The notes: generated by a model not told the origin, from the sequence alone. A stretch of 6,909 bases of DNA from CAG-917 sp051883555 (GCA_051883555.1 JBJETY010000051.1:1-6909); one strand, 5' to 3'. Shown: positions 1 to 5,440, numbered from the stretch's first letter. Program-made: numbers and translations.

Positions 1-594
1 TGCAAGCATCGCTCCAAGCAATCCGCCGATAGCCCCTGATATCGTTTTTTTCGGAGAAATTTTAGGACAGAGTTTCGGACCTTTTACGGTAGAACCTATC
101 CAATATGCAAACGTATCGCAAAATACAGGCATAAATACTGCAAACACAATTGCAAATATTGCACAATATTTTAAAGATATTACGTATGCGCTTGAAAGCA
201 TCAAAAACGGATATACCATGGCAAAAACCGTGGATAACAAATCACTAAGCGGTCTGTCCGTAGAAAACGCAAACATTCCTATTGCAAGAGCGGCGGAAAA
301 CAAGAAGGAAATAAACAATCCGACAAGCCCTAAACCGCAGAAAAACTCTAACAGATAGAAAACGGGATATAACGTAATACCTAAAACTACAAGCGGCAAT
401 CTGAACATATATATTTCCGCTTTTGTAAACGACTTATACATTTCGTATAAAGCCAGCAAACCGAAAGATAAAATCAAAAGGTCGCTAAAAATCGAACCGC
501 AAACGGAATTGAAAAAATATTCTAAAACAAGCATTCCGACTACGTAAACTATAAGAAATACAGCAGTCAACGTTCTTTTAAAAAAAGTAATCAT
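1..594 (-). CDS. cdsA: Phosphatidate cytidylyltransferase (CDP-diacylglycerol synthase), N-terminal 198 codons, 3' end off window
   Basis: Open from ATG at 594 to the left edge with no stop, giving 198 residues; the family is usually about 260-285, so roughly the last quarter is missing. CdsA is an integral membrane enzyme that makes CDP-diacylglycerol from CTP and phosphatidate for phospholipid synthesis. Most of the visible protein is strongly hydrophobic helices separated by short polar loops. The recognisable part is the family block near residues 160-195: D160-T-F-A-Y-W, then a short G/K-rich loop with SPKKT at 180-184 and a GAIGG helix start. The C-terminal K-R-x4-K-D signature lies beyond the window. 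The start is three bases after the uppS stop and in the same frame. Only a weak GGTG sits eight bases upstream, so translation probably depends on coupling to uppS. The position after uppS is the standard one. The call is firm despite truncation. Confidence 0.9.
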   Translation of the reverse strand, partial: MITFFKRTLTAVFLIVYVVGMLVLEYFFNSVCGSIFSDLLILSFGLLALYEMYKSFTKAEIYMFRLPLVVLGITLYPVFYLLEFFCGLGLVGLFISFLFSAALAIGMFAFSTDRPLSDLLSTVFAMVYPFLMLSSAYVISLKYCAIFAIVFAVFMPVFCDTFAYWIGSTVKGPKLCPKISPKKTISGAIGGLLGAMLA

Positions 595-597
595 ATA

Positions 598-1323
598 CTA
601 TACACCATAATTCCTTTTAGTATTTTTAAAATCTTCTATAAATTCTTCGATTTCCGCACTCGTGGCGTCAGGCCAAAGCGTATCGGAGAAATATAATTCC
701 GAATAAGCAGCTTCATAAAGCATAAAGTTGGAAAGCCTTTTTTCTCCTCCGAATCTTATTATCATATCGAGAGGCGGCAAAAATGAAGTAGAAAGGCAAT
801 TTTTAAAACCGTCTTCGGTAAACAGAGCGTCAATTTGTTTCGAGGCATCGTTTTCCGACAATCCTTCTTCCTGGCATAAAGCAAGTGTATCGATTGCTCT
901 TTCAAGCAGGTGTCTTGCGCCTCTTACTATGTCGTTTCTTGCCCCGTAACCTATGCAAATATTCACAAGGATATCGAATTCTTTGTTCTCATTGTCAAAA
1001 TTATGAATTTTGGTAAGCAAATTGGCGGGAATAAACCTTTCATCCCCTACAAACGATAACGCGACGTTTTGCGGATGCTTGTCGATAAATTCCCCAATAA
1101 CTTTCATAATGGCAAGTTTTTCTTCCTCGGGGCGTTTATCGTTTTCGCTTGAAAAAGCATACACGCTTATGCATTTTACTTCGCTTCCTGCAAAATGTTT
1201 AATAACGTTTTCCAAAGCTATAAGACCTGATTTATAGCCGTCTTTAATGCTTACGCCGTTATCTTTTGCCCATCTTCTGTTACCGTCGATTATTAAACCG
1301 ATATGTGTTGCTCTGTTTTCCAT
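598..1323 (-). CDS. uppS: Isoprenyl transferase, undecaprenyl diphosphate synthase (cis-prenyltransferase)
   Basis: The 241-residue protein has family-typical length. UppS adds isopentenyl units to farnesyl diphosphate to make undecaprenyl diphosphate, the lipid carrier precursor for peptidoglycan. Visible motifs are H7-I-G-L-I-I-D-G-N-R-R-W-A-K (catalytic D13), Y55-A-F-S-S-E-N, the IGYGAR block near 124-129, and IIRFGGEKRLSNF at 188-200 with R190, R196 and S198, followed by E209 in the AAYSELYF block and LWPD at 216-219. Three normally conserved positions differ: the His of GHKAG is Tyr30, the Trp of SSENW is Asp62, and the Thr after the IR pair is Phe191. Catalytic Asp and the diphosphate-binding arginines remain, so it is probably active but divergent. 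The ATG at 1323 has a modest GTGGTG four bases upstream. It is separated from frr by a terminator-like hairpin and 267 bp, so it probably begins its own unit with cdsA. Confidence 0.93.
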   Translation of the reverse strand: MENRATHIGLIIDGNRRWAKDNGVSIKDGYKSGLIALENVIKHFAGSEVKCISVYAFSSENDKRPEEEKLAIMKVIGEFIDKHPQNVALSFVGDERFIPANLLTKIHNFDNENKEFDILVNICIGYGARNDIVRGARHLLERAIDTLALCQEEGLSENDASKQIDALFTEDGFKNCLSTSFLPPLDMIIRFGGEKRLSNFMLYEAAYSELYFSDTLWPDATSAEIEEFIEDFKNTKRNYGV

Positions 1324-1440
1324 CTTTCACCACTTTATGCAAAATTTATACATTTATTCATTTTGTCGTTATTACGGCAAATAGTTAAGCGCAAATATAA
1401 ATACGCAAAATTTATTTAACCATCTTGAAAATAATTAAAA

Positions 1441-1468
1441 GCATTTTTAAAATCGATTTTTAAAACGC
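1441..1468. repeat. 28-bp dyad symmetry, operator-like
   Basis: The two 14-bp halves are complementary at 12 of 14 positions. The centre is the perfect 12-bp palindrome AAAATCGATTTT (1449-1460), flanked by T-tracts and GC ends. It lies 118-145 bp upstream of the uppS start and overlaps a weak promoter candidate. The size and symmetry fit a dimeric repressor operator, but in such AT-rich DNA chance is possible and no regulator is known from this window. Confidence 0.35.
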
Positions 1469-1484
1469 AATAGCATAATTGTAA

Positions 1485-1512
1485 ACTCTCCGAACAAAGC
1501 ACAGCGGAGTGT
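1485..1512 (-). repeat. Imperfect inverted repeat (hairpin) in uppS upstream region
   Basis: ACTCTCCG at 1485-1492 pairs with CGGAGTGT at 1505-1512 with one mismatch, leaving a 12-nt loop. There is no T-run after it on either strand, so it does not look like a terminator. It could be an RNA hairpin in a long uppS leader or a protein site. Confidence 0.35.
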
Positions 1513-1562
1513 TATGGCTATGCAATAAATTGAGTTTATTTACGAAAAACGCTTATAAATTA

Positions 1563-1583
1563 AAAGCGAGCTTTGCTCGCTTT
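1563..1583 (-). terminator. Intrinsic terminator candidate after frr
   Basis: AAAGCGAGC and GCTCGCTTT form a perfect 9-bp stem around a 3-nt loop, seven bases after the frr stop. On the minus strand the stem ends in TTTT followed by AATTTAT, a moderately U-rich tail. On the plus strand the tail is poor, so it most likely stops transcription from frr. Confidence 0.7.
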
Positions 1584-1590
1584 GTTATAG

Positions 1591-2166
1591 TTATATCGAC
1601 ATGACTTCGGATTCTTTCTTTTTAAGCGCCGCTTCAAGATTATCGATATAATCGCCGATTACTTTATCAACGTCTTTTTGGAAATCTTTCAAATCGTCTT
1701 CGGTTATTACGTTGTCTTTTTGCAGCTTTTTAAGTTCATCCATTGCGTCGCGTCTTGCATTTCTTATGCCGATTCTGCCGTTTTCGCCGATATTTTTAAT
1801 ATCTTTAACGATAAGTTTTCTCTTTTCTTCGGTGAGTTCAGGGAAAACGAGACGAACGACTTTTCCGTCGTTTGTAGGCGTAACTCCGAGATTGGCTGCG
1901 AGAATAGCCTTTTCAACTTCTTTCAAAGAATTTTTATCCCATACCGAAACCGTTAAAACTCTTGCTTCGGTAACCACGACGTTACCAACCTGGTTGAGAG
2001 GAGTTTCAACGCCGTAACAATTAACCATAATTTTATCAAGAATATGCGGATTTGCTCTACCCGCACTAATCAAGTTAATTTCATGTCTGAAACTTTCAAA
2101 CGCTTTAGAAGCGTCTTCGTTCAAACTGTCAAAAATCAAATCTACTTCGTCAATTCCGTAGCCCAT
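1591..2166 (-). CDS. frr: Ribosome recycling factor
   Basis: The 191-residue protein is close to the usual 185. RRF works with EF-G in the cytoplasm to split the post-termination ribosome so that subunits can be reused. Family landmarks are SAGRANPHILDKI at 34-46, YGVETPLNQV at 51-60, TPTNDGKVVRL near 96-106, FPELTEEKRK at 108-117, and the helix segment IRNARRDAMDEL starting at 134. The long C-terminal helix ends in a Lys/Glu-rich tail. The ATG at 2166 is fixed by AGGAG six bases upstream. Small departures from consensus are Ser34-Ala35 where Arg/Lys-Thr is usual before GRA, and Cys50 in place of the first Tyr of YYG. It follows pyrH by 80 bp but has its own consensus-like promoter and is followed by a terminator, so it may be a monocistronic unit. 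Confidence 0.97.
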   Translation of the reverse strand: MGYGIDEVDLIFDSLNEDASKAFESFRHEINLISAGRANPHILDKIMVNCYGVETPLNQVGNVVVTEARVLTVSVWDKNSLKEVEKAILAANLGVTPTNDGKVVRLVFPELTEEKRKLIVKDIKNIGENGRIGIRNARRDAMDELKKLQKDNVITEDDLKDFQKDVDKVIGDYIDNLEAALKKKESEVMSI

Positions 2167-2206
2167 AAATATCTCCTATACATAATTTTTGCGAATTTAT
2201 GTTCAT

Positions 2207-2235
2207 ATTATATCAAATTATTATTATCTTGGCAA
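2207..2235 (-). promoter_or_regulatory. Sigma-A-type promoter with extended -10 for frr
   Basis: The minus strand reads TTGCCA (2230-2235), a 17-bp spacer, then TATAAT (2207-2212), with TG one base before the -10, the extended -10 form. Transcription would start near 2200, giving a leader of about 35 nt before frr. The -35 box begins only about a dozen bases after the pyrH stop. The spacer itself is nearly pure A/T. Confidence 0.75.
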
Positions 2236-2246
2236 TACAAATTTAC

Positions 2247-2948
2247 CTAATCGCCAATATACGTGCCGAGAGCTTCGCCCTTAACTACTCTTATGATACT
2301 GTCTTTTTCTGCTAAGGCGAAAGTTACGACAGGTATATGATTATCCATACATAACGTTATTGCCGTTGTGTCCATAGCTTTCAATTCTTTTTTAATGACG
2401 TCCATATAGGTAAGTTTATCGAATTTTATTGCGTTTTTATTGATTTTTGGGTCGCTGTCATAAACTCCGTCAACGTTTTTAGCAAGCAGCAAAGCTTGTG
2501 CGCCGATTTCTGCCGCTCTCAAAGCCGCGCCGGTGTCCGTGGAGAAATAAGGATGACCTGTTCCGCAAGCGAATATAACGATTCTTCCCTTTTCAAAATG
2601 TCTGATAGCTTTTCTTAAAATAAACGGTTCTGCAACTTCTGCAATAGTGATTGCGGTTTGTACTCTGCATTGAAGTCCGTTTCTTTCGATACAATCCTGA
2701 AGAGCCAAAGCGTTTATAACGGTTGCAAGCATACCCATATGGTCTGCCGTGGTTTGATTCATTTCTTTATCCGCTTGTCTGCCGCGCCAGAAATTTCCGC
2801 CACCGATAATTATACCGATATCGACTCCGAGATTATGAACTTCTTTAAGTTGTCTGACAACTTCGTTCATTTTATTCTGGTCGATTCCGAAACCGTTATC
2901 TTTGCTAAGAGCTTCGCCTGAAAGTTTAATTATAATTCTGTTGTACAT
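2247..2948 (-). CDS. pyrH: UMP kinase (uridylate kinase)
   Basis: The 233-residue protein belongs to the amino-acid-kinase fold and phosphorylates UMP to UDP with ATP, feeding UTP and CTP synthesis; bacterial PyrH is hexameric and usually controlled by UTP and GTP. Motifs are KLSGEAL at 8-14, the glycine loop GGGNFWRGR at 49-57, D69 in TADHMGM, GTGHPYFSTDT at 129-139 for UMP binding, NVDGVYDSDP at 158-167, and MDTTAITLCMDN near the C-terminus. I chose the ATG at 2948: GGAGG lies four bases upstream and the family starts at this M-x-N-R-I-I-I-K. An in-frame TTG at 3002 would add 18 residues translated from a terminator hairpin and is rejected. There is no room for a promoter between that terminator and the start, so expression probably relies on readthrough from tsf. 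Confidence 0.97.
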   Translation of the reverse strand: MYNRIIIKLSGEALSKDNGFGIDQNKMNEVVRQLKEVHNLGVDIGIIIGGGNFWRGRQADKEMNQTTADHMGMLATVINALALQDCIERNGLQCRVQTAITIAEVAEPFILRKAIRHFEKGRIVIFACGTGHPYFSTDTGAALRAAEIGAQALLLAKNVDGVYDSDPKINKNAIKFDKLTYMDVIKKELKAMDTTAITLCMDNHIPVVTFALAEKDSIIRVVKGEALGTYIGD

Positions 2949-2952
2949 ATTA

Positions 2953-2957
2953 CCTCC
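2953..2957 (-). promoter_or_regulatory. Ribosome binding site deciding the pyrH start
   Basis: GGAGG lies four bases before the ATG at 2948. It sits outside the terminator hairpin (2972-2994), so it would be free in any readthrough transcript. Confidence 0.85.
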
Positions 2958-2967
2958 GAAACAGTAG

Positions 2968-2994
2968 AAAAAGGGAACACAAAAAGTGTTCCCT
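2968..2994 (-). terminator. Intrinsic terminator/attenuator between tsf and pyrH
   Basis: On the minus strand AGGGAACAC (2994-2986) and GTGTTCCCT (2980-2972) form a perfect 9-bp stem with a TTTTT loop. A run of five T ends the structure (2972-2968). It begins eight bases after the tsf stop and ends 20 bases before the pyrH ATG. On the plus strand the hairpin is followed by AAAATC, so it is directional for the minus strand. Confidence 0.85.
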
Positions 2995-3002
2995 AAAATC
3001 AA

Positions 3003-3869
3003 TTATTTAACCTTTGCAACTTGTTCCATAATTTCTTTTACGAAATCGTCTTCTTTCTTCTGAAGTCCTTCGCCCATTTCAAAACGTGTAAAACGAATGA
3101 TTTTAGCGTCGCCGTTTGCTTTAAGATATTGAGCAATGGTCATATCGCCGTTTTTGACAAAATCTTGTTCGACAAGGCAGACGTCTTTATAATATTTTTT
3201 AATTCTGCCTTCAACCATTTTTTCGATAATCTGAGCCGGTTTGCCTTCGTTAAGAGCCTGAGCTTTAAGGATTTCTTTTTCCTTTTCAAGTTCTGCCGAC
3301 GGTACTTCGTTAGGATAAACGTATGAAGCCTTTGCCGCGGCAATCTGAAGAGCAACGTCGTGAAGTACTGCTTTATCTGCGCCTTTAGTTGCTTCGACTA
3401 TTACGCCGATTTTTCCGCCCATATGAATGTAAGTGTCGACTTCCGTATCGTTTGATACGTATTTTTCAAATCTACGGATAGTGATTTTTTCACCGCATTT
3501 AGCAACTGCTTCTACACGAGCAGCTTCGTTAGCTTCCTGAACTTCTTCGATAGATTTTACGTCGTTGTTGAGGATATATTCTGCAACGCCGTTTACAAAG
3601 GTTTTGAAAACGTCGCCTTTTGCAACGAAGTCAGATTCGCAGTTAACTTCTACCAAAACGCCTGCGCTATTTTTTACGAGAGCATAAACAATGCCTTCGG
3701 AAGCGATTCTGCTTTGCTTCTTTGCCGCCGTTGCCATACCCTTCTCACGGAGAAAATCAATAGCTTTATCCATATCGCCGTCGGTAGCGGTCAAAGCTTT
3801 TTTACAATCCATCATACCTACGCCGGTACGTTCTCTTAAATCCATTACGTCCTTAGCTGTAAAACTCAT
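3003..3869 (-). CDS. tsf: Translation elongation factor Ts
   Basis: The 288-residue protein has full family length. EF-Ts is the nucleotide exchange factor that removes GDP from EF-Tu in the cytoplasm. The N-terminal UBA-like domain carries L11-R-E-R-T-G-V-G-M-M-D-C-K-K-A-L. The EF-Tu-contact motif follows as VNCESDFVAK at 75-84, with D80 and F81 where the E. coli contact residues lie. The remaining core and the helical C-terminal segment ending in EQVAKVK are intact. The ATG at 3869 has AAGGAG six bases upstream, and this site overlaps the rpsB stop codon, so the two genes are tightly coupled across a 10-bp gap. It is transcribed from the rpsB promoter, and the terminator just after it ends most of that transcript. 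Confidence 0.98.
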   Translation of the reverse strand: MSFTAKDVMDLRERTGVGMMDCKKALTATDGDMDKAIDFLREKGMATAAKKQSRIASEGIVYALVKNSAGVLVEVNCESDFVAKGDVFKTFVNGVAEYILNNDVKSIEEVQEANEAARVEAVAKCGEKITIRRFEKYVSNDTEVDTYIHMGGKIGVIVEATKGADKAVLHDVALQIAAAKASYVYPNEVPSAELEKEKEILKAQALNEGKPAQIIEKMVEGRIKKYYKDVCLVEQDFVKNGDMTIAQYLKANGDAKIIRFTRFEMGEGLQKKEDDFVKEIMEQVAKVK

Positions 3870-3879
3870 ATATAACTCC

Positions 3880-4665
3880 TTAGTCCTTGTTTTCTTCGAT
3901 AGCTTTTCCGGCTTCGCTTGCGACTTCTTCCATATTTACGACTTCGTCTGCCTTATCTTCCGTTCTTTGCGGAACAGCGCTTTCACCTTGCTTAGCTTCG
4001 ATACAAGCGTCTGCAATGATAGATGCAAAAAGTTTTACGGCACGGATTGCGTCGTCGTTGCCAGGAATTACGTAATCTACAAGATCAGGGTCACAGTTTG
4101 TGTCTACAACGGCAACTACTGGAATTCCGAGAGCTCTTGCTTCTCTTATTGCTATTTCTTCTTTTTTGAGGTCGACTACAAACATAACGCCAGGAAGAGA
4201 ACGCATATTTTTAATACCGCCAAGGTTCTTTTCAAGCGTATCTCTTTCCGCTTTGAGCTTTTGAACTTCTTTCTTTGAAAGAAGGTCGAATTCGCCTATT
4301 ACTTCCATTTGATTGATTTTATTCAAACGGTCAATTCTGTTACGGATGGTTTTAAAGTTGGTAAGCGTACCGCCGAGCCATCTTTGATTGATGTAAAACA
4401 TTCCGCATCTTTCAGCTTCTTCTTTGATAGCGTCTTGAGCTTGTTTCTTTGTGCCTACGAACAAAACCGTTTTTCCGGCTTCAACCTGTTCTTTTACGAA
4501 CTTGTAAGCTTCTTCAACCATATCGACTGAAATTTGCAAGTCAATGATATGAATATCGTTTCTTGCTGCAAAAATATACTTGCCCATTTTCGGATTCCAT
4601 CTTTTTGTCTGATGTCCGAAGTGTACCCCTGCTTCAAGCAAGGTTTTCATTGATGTAACTGCCAT
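3880..4665 (-). CDS. rpsB: 30S ribosomal protein S2
   Basis: The 261-residue protein is typical for bacterial S2 (uS2). It joins the 30S subunit late, with S1, on the head-platform side. Clear blocks are L9-L-E-A-G-V-H-F-G-H-Q-T-K-R-W-N-P-K-M, IHIIDL at 38-43, FVGTKKQA at 69-76, NQRWLGGTLTNF at 93-104, then the MRSLPGVMFVVDL and GIPVVAVVDTNCDPD blocks. The last 35 or so residues form a low-complexity Glu/Ala-rich tail of the sort that varies between species. The ATG at 4665 follows a strong AGGAGG seven bases upstream. It is the first gene of a two-gene unit with tsf, with a near-consensus promoter and a structured leader that may allow S2 to control its own synthesis, as known for rpsB-tsf in gammaproteobacteria; here that is inferred from position and folding only. 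Confidence 0.98.
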   Translation of the reverse strand: MAVTSMKTLLEAGVHFGHQTKRWNPKMGKYIFAARNDIHIIDLQISVDMVEEAYKFVKEQVEAGKTVLFVGTKKQAQDAIKEEAERCGMFYINQRWLGGTLTNFKTIRNRIDRLNKINQMEVIGEFDLLSKKEVQKLKAERDTLEKNLGGIKNMRSLPGVMFVVDLKKEEIAIREARALGIPVVAVVDTNCDPDLVDYVIPGNDDAIRAVKLFASIIADACIEAKQGESAVPQRTEDKADEVVNMEEVASEAGKAIEENKD

Positions 4666-4757
4666 TTTTTGGCCTCCTGTGTTTTTTATCCTCCCCGTGA
4701 GTTACGTTTATCGCAACCTTTCGGCAACAGCAAAAAACTGCCCACGAGTGTGGCTTT
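4666..4757 (-). promoter_or_regulatory. Structured rpsB 5' leader, candidate ribosomal-protein autoregulatory element
   Basis: From the predicted start near 4757 to the rpsB ATG is about 92 nt that folds by eye. CUCGUGGG (4748-4741) pairs with CUCACGGG (4701-4694) to form an 8-bp outer helix with two G-U pairs. Inside it lie three small hairpins: CAG/CUG around 4740-4728, GCC-GAAA-GG(U), a GNRA-type loop, at 4725-4716, and UUGCG/CGUAA with an AUAAA loop at 4716-4702; the last two overlap at one base. A second SD-like GGGGAGG overlaps the 3' end of the outer helix, before the real AGGAGG at 4671-4678. Nothing resembling a terminator is present, so any control is more likely at translation initiation. 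I do not recognise a named RNA family. Confidence 0.5.
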
Positions 4758-4763
4758 GAATAG

Positions 4764-4792
4764 ATTATATATAAAAACCGATTAAAACGCAA
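4764..4792 (-). promoter_or_regulatory. Sigma-A-type promoter for rpsB-tsf
   Basis: The minus strand reads TTGCGT (4787-4792), a 17-bp spacer and a perfect TATAAT (4764-4769). The predicted start is near 4757. Further upstream (about 4807-4860) the minus strand carries repeated T-tracts of 4-7 bases at roughly helical spacing, which could bend the DNA or aid polymerase binding. Strength fits a ribosomal protein gene. Confidence 0.8.
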
Positions 4793-4829
4793 ACGAATTG
4801 ACCCACTTTTTAACGTAAAAATAAAAAAA

Positions 4830-4873
4830 TTACAAAAAGAAAAAGACTTAATTACAAAAAGCAAAGGACTAAC
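4830..4873. repeat. Two tandem 22-bp imperfect repeats
   Basis: The units at 4830-4851 and 4852-4873 both begin TTACAAAAAG and agree at most positions. They contain A-tracts about one helical turn apart and lie upstream of the rpsB promoter. Confidence 0.5.
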
Positions 4874-4879
4874 AATTTT

Positions 4880-4943
4880 TCGGACGAGATAACGCAAGAG
4901 TTAAAAAAATTATCGCATAAACGTAGTCCGATTCTTTTTTTTT
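4880..4943 (+). terminator. Weak hairpin with T-run, terminator-like on the plus strand
   Basis: TCGGAC (4880-4885) pairs with GTCCGA (4926-4931), with a nested GATAA/TTATC pairing (4888-4892 with 4910-4914). On the plus strand it is followed by TTC and nine T (4935-4943). No plus-strand gene leads into it, and the loop is large, so termination is uncertain. Confidence 0.25.
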
Positions 4944-4989
4944 AAACGCAAACGAAATGCCTATTTTCAGCTTAAAAAAATTGTAAATA

Positions 4990-5016
4990 AACAATCGCAA
5001 AATTATTAACAATCGC
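4990..5016. repeat. Direct repeat AACAATCGC, two copies
   Basis: The 9-mer occurs at 4990-4998 and 5008-5016, an 18-bp period, with similar AT-rich flanks. Function unknown. Confidence 0.4.
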
Positions 5017-5145
5017 TAAGTTATTATTATTGAAAAATAAACGTTGACAAACGTAAAATTATTAAGCCGTCGGAAATTATAAAAACATCATAAAATTCAT
5101 TAAAAGTCATCGGAAATACTTCAATAATTTCGATAATTTTATATT

Positions 5146-5189
5146 AAACCTTAAAATTATTTATATAAAACCTTAAAATTAAACTTTAA
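5146..5189. repeat. Tandem 22-bp repeat with 14-bp identical core
   Basis: AAACCTTAAAATTA occurs at 5146-5159 and 5168-5181, exactly 22 bp apart. The same 22-bp period is seen in the unrelated pair at 4830-4873. Confidence 0.5.
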
Positions 5190-5198
5190 AAATAAAAT

Positions 5199-5229
5199 AG
5201 TCCGAAAATATCGTAAATATATTCGGACT
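5199..5229 (-). terminator. Hairpin terminator candidate downstream of DUF1292 gene
   Basis: AGTCCGAA (5199-5206) and TTCGGACT (5222-5229) form a perfect 8-bp stem. An A-A mismatch and a further ATAT/ATAT pairing leave a 5-nt loop. On the minus strand it is followed by ATTTTATTTTT. It is 210 bp past the DUF1292 stop and is the only GC-containing hairpin of this quality there. Confidence 0.55.
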
Positions 5230-5392
5230 TTAAATTTGCTTATCTTATTGCATTTTTGCTCGTTGAAATTTCGCTTATCGTTTAAACAAAAAATAGATTT
5301 GCTTTTATATTTATTTATTATTTCTTTATTAAATAACTCTCAATTTAAATATTCTTTATAAATTGCTAACCGATAAATTGCAATCCGTTTTA

Positions 5393-5440
5393 ATTGCTTA
5401 AAAATTTACTGCTTAATTTTTATTAACTGAATTGCTTAAT
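5393..5440. repeat. Degenerate ATTGCTTAA repeats after DUF1292 gene
   Basis: Copies at 5393-5401, 5408-5417 (one mismatch) and 5431-5440, with a partial copy near 5362. Spacing is irregular (15 and 23 bp). The nearest copy touches the DUF1292 stop codon. Role unknown; may be chance in AT-rich DNA. Confidence 0.3.

Larger units (their letters stand above)
1324..1590 (-). promoter_or_regulatory. frr-uppS intergenic region with terminator hairpin and two dyads
   Basis: This 267-bp AT-rich spacer holds, in transcription order, a GC-rich hairpin just after frr (1563-1583), an imperfect hairpin at 1485-1512, and a 28-bp dyad at 1441-1468. No coding frame with a ribosome site is visible. Because of the hairpin after frr, a promoter for uppS-cdsA is expected here. 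The best match I see is TTTACA (1480-1485) with 17 bp to TAAAAA (1457-1462), which is weak and is not annotated separately. Confidence 0.5.
4793..5439. other. Very AT-rich non-coding gap between DUF1292 gene and rpsB promoter
   Basis: About 650 bp without a credible gene on either strand. Stops are frequent in all frames and no ribosome site precedes a usable start. It holds a hairpin likely to terminate the DUF1292 transcript (5199-5229), a second weaker hairpin followed by nine T on the plus strand (4880-4943), and several short direct repeats (4830-4873, 4990-5016, 5146-5189, 5393-5440). No tRNA, tmRNA, 6S or SRP RNA was recognised. It could hide a small RNA, or be decayed sequence. Confidence 0.6.

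Noticed and set aside
1678..2017. Plus-strand open frames antisense to frr
   Set aside because: Low-complexity Phe/Ser-rich products fully inside frr, with no initiation signals.
2949..3002. In-frame TTG extension of pyrH by 18 residues
   Set aside because: The extension is encoded by the terminator hairpin and the ribosome site itself; the family start and GGAGG support ATG at 2948.
3691..4278. Open frame of 195 codons on the plus strand across the tsf-rpsB junction
   Set aside because: It lies antisense to two certain genes, has no ribosome site or recognisable domain, and its composition is that expected from a frame shadow.
4634..4897. 87-codon minus-strand frame over the rpsB leader and promoter
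   Set aside because: No ribosome site; it covers the promoter, the leader and the first codons of rpsB in another frame, and the product resembles nothing known.
5044..5070. TTGACA on the plus strand at 5044 as a promoter
   Set aside because: No acceptable -10 hexamer lies 16-18 bp downstream and no plus-strand gene follows.
4793..5439. CRISPR array or replication origin in the repeat-bearing AT-rich gap
   Set aside because: Repeats are short, imperfect and only two copies each, with no regular spacers, and no TTATCCACA-type DnaA boxes were seen.
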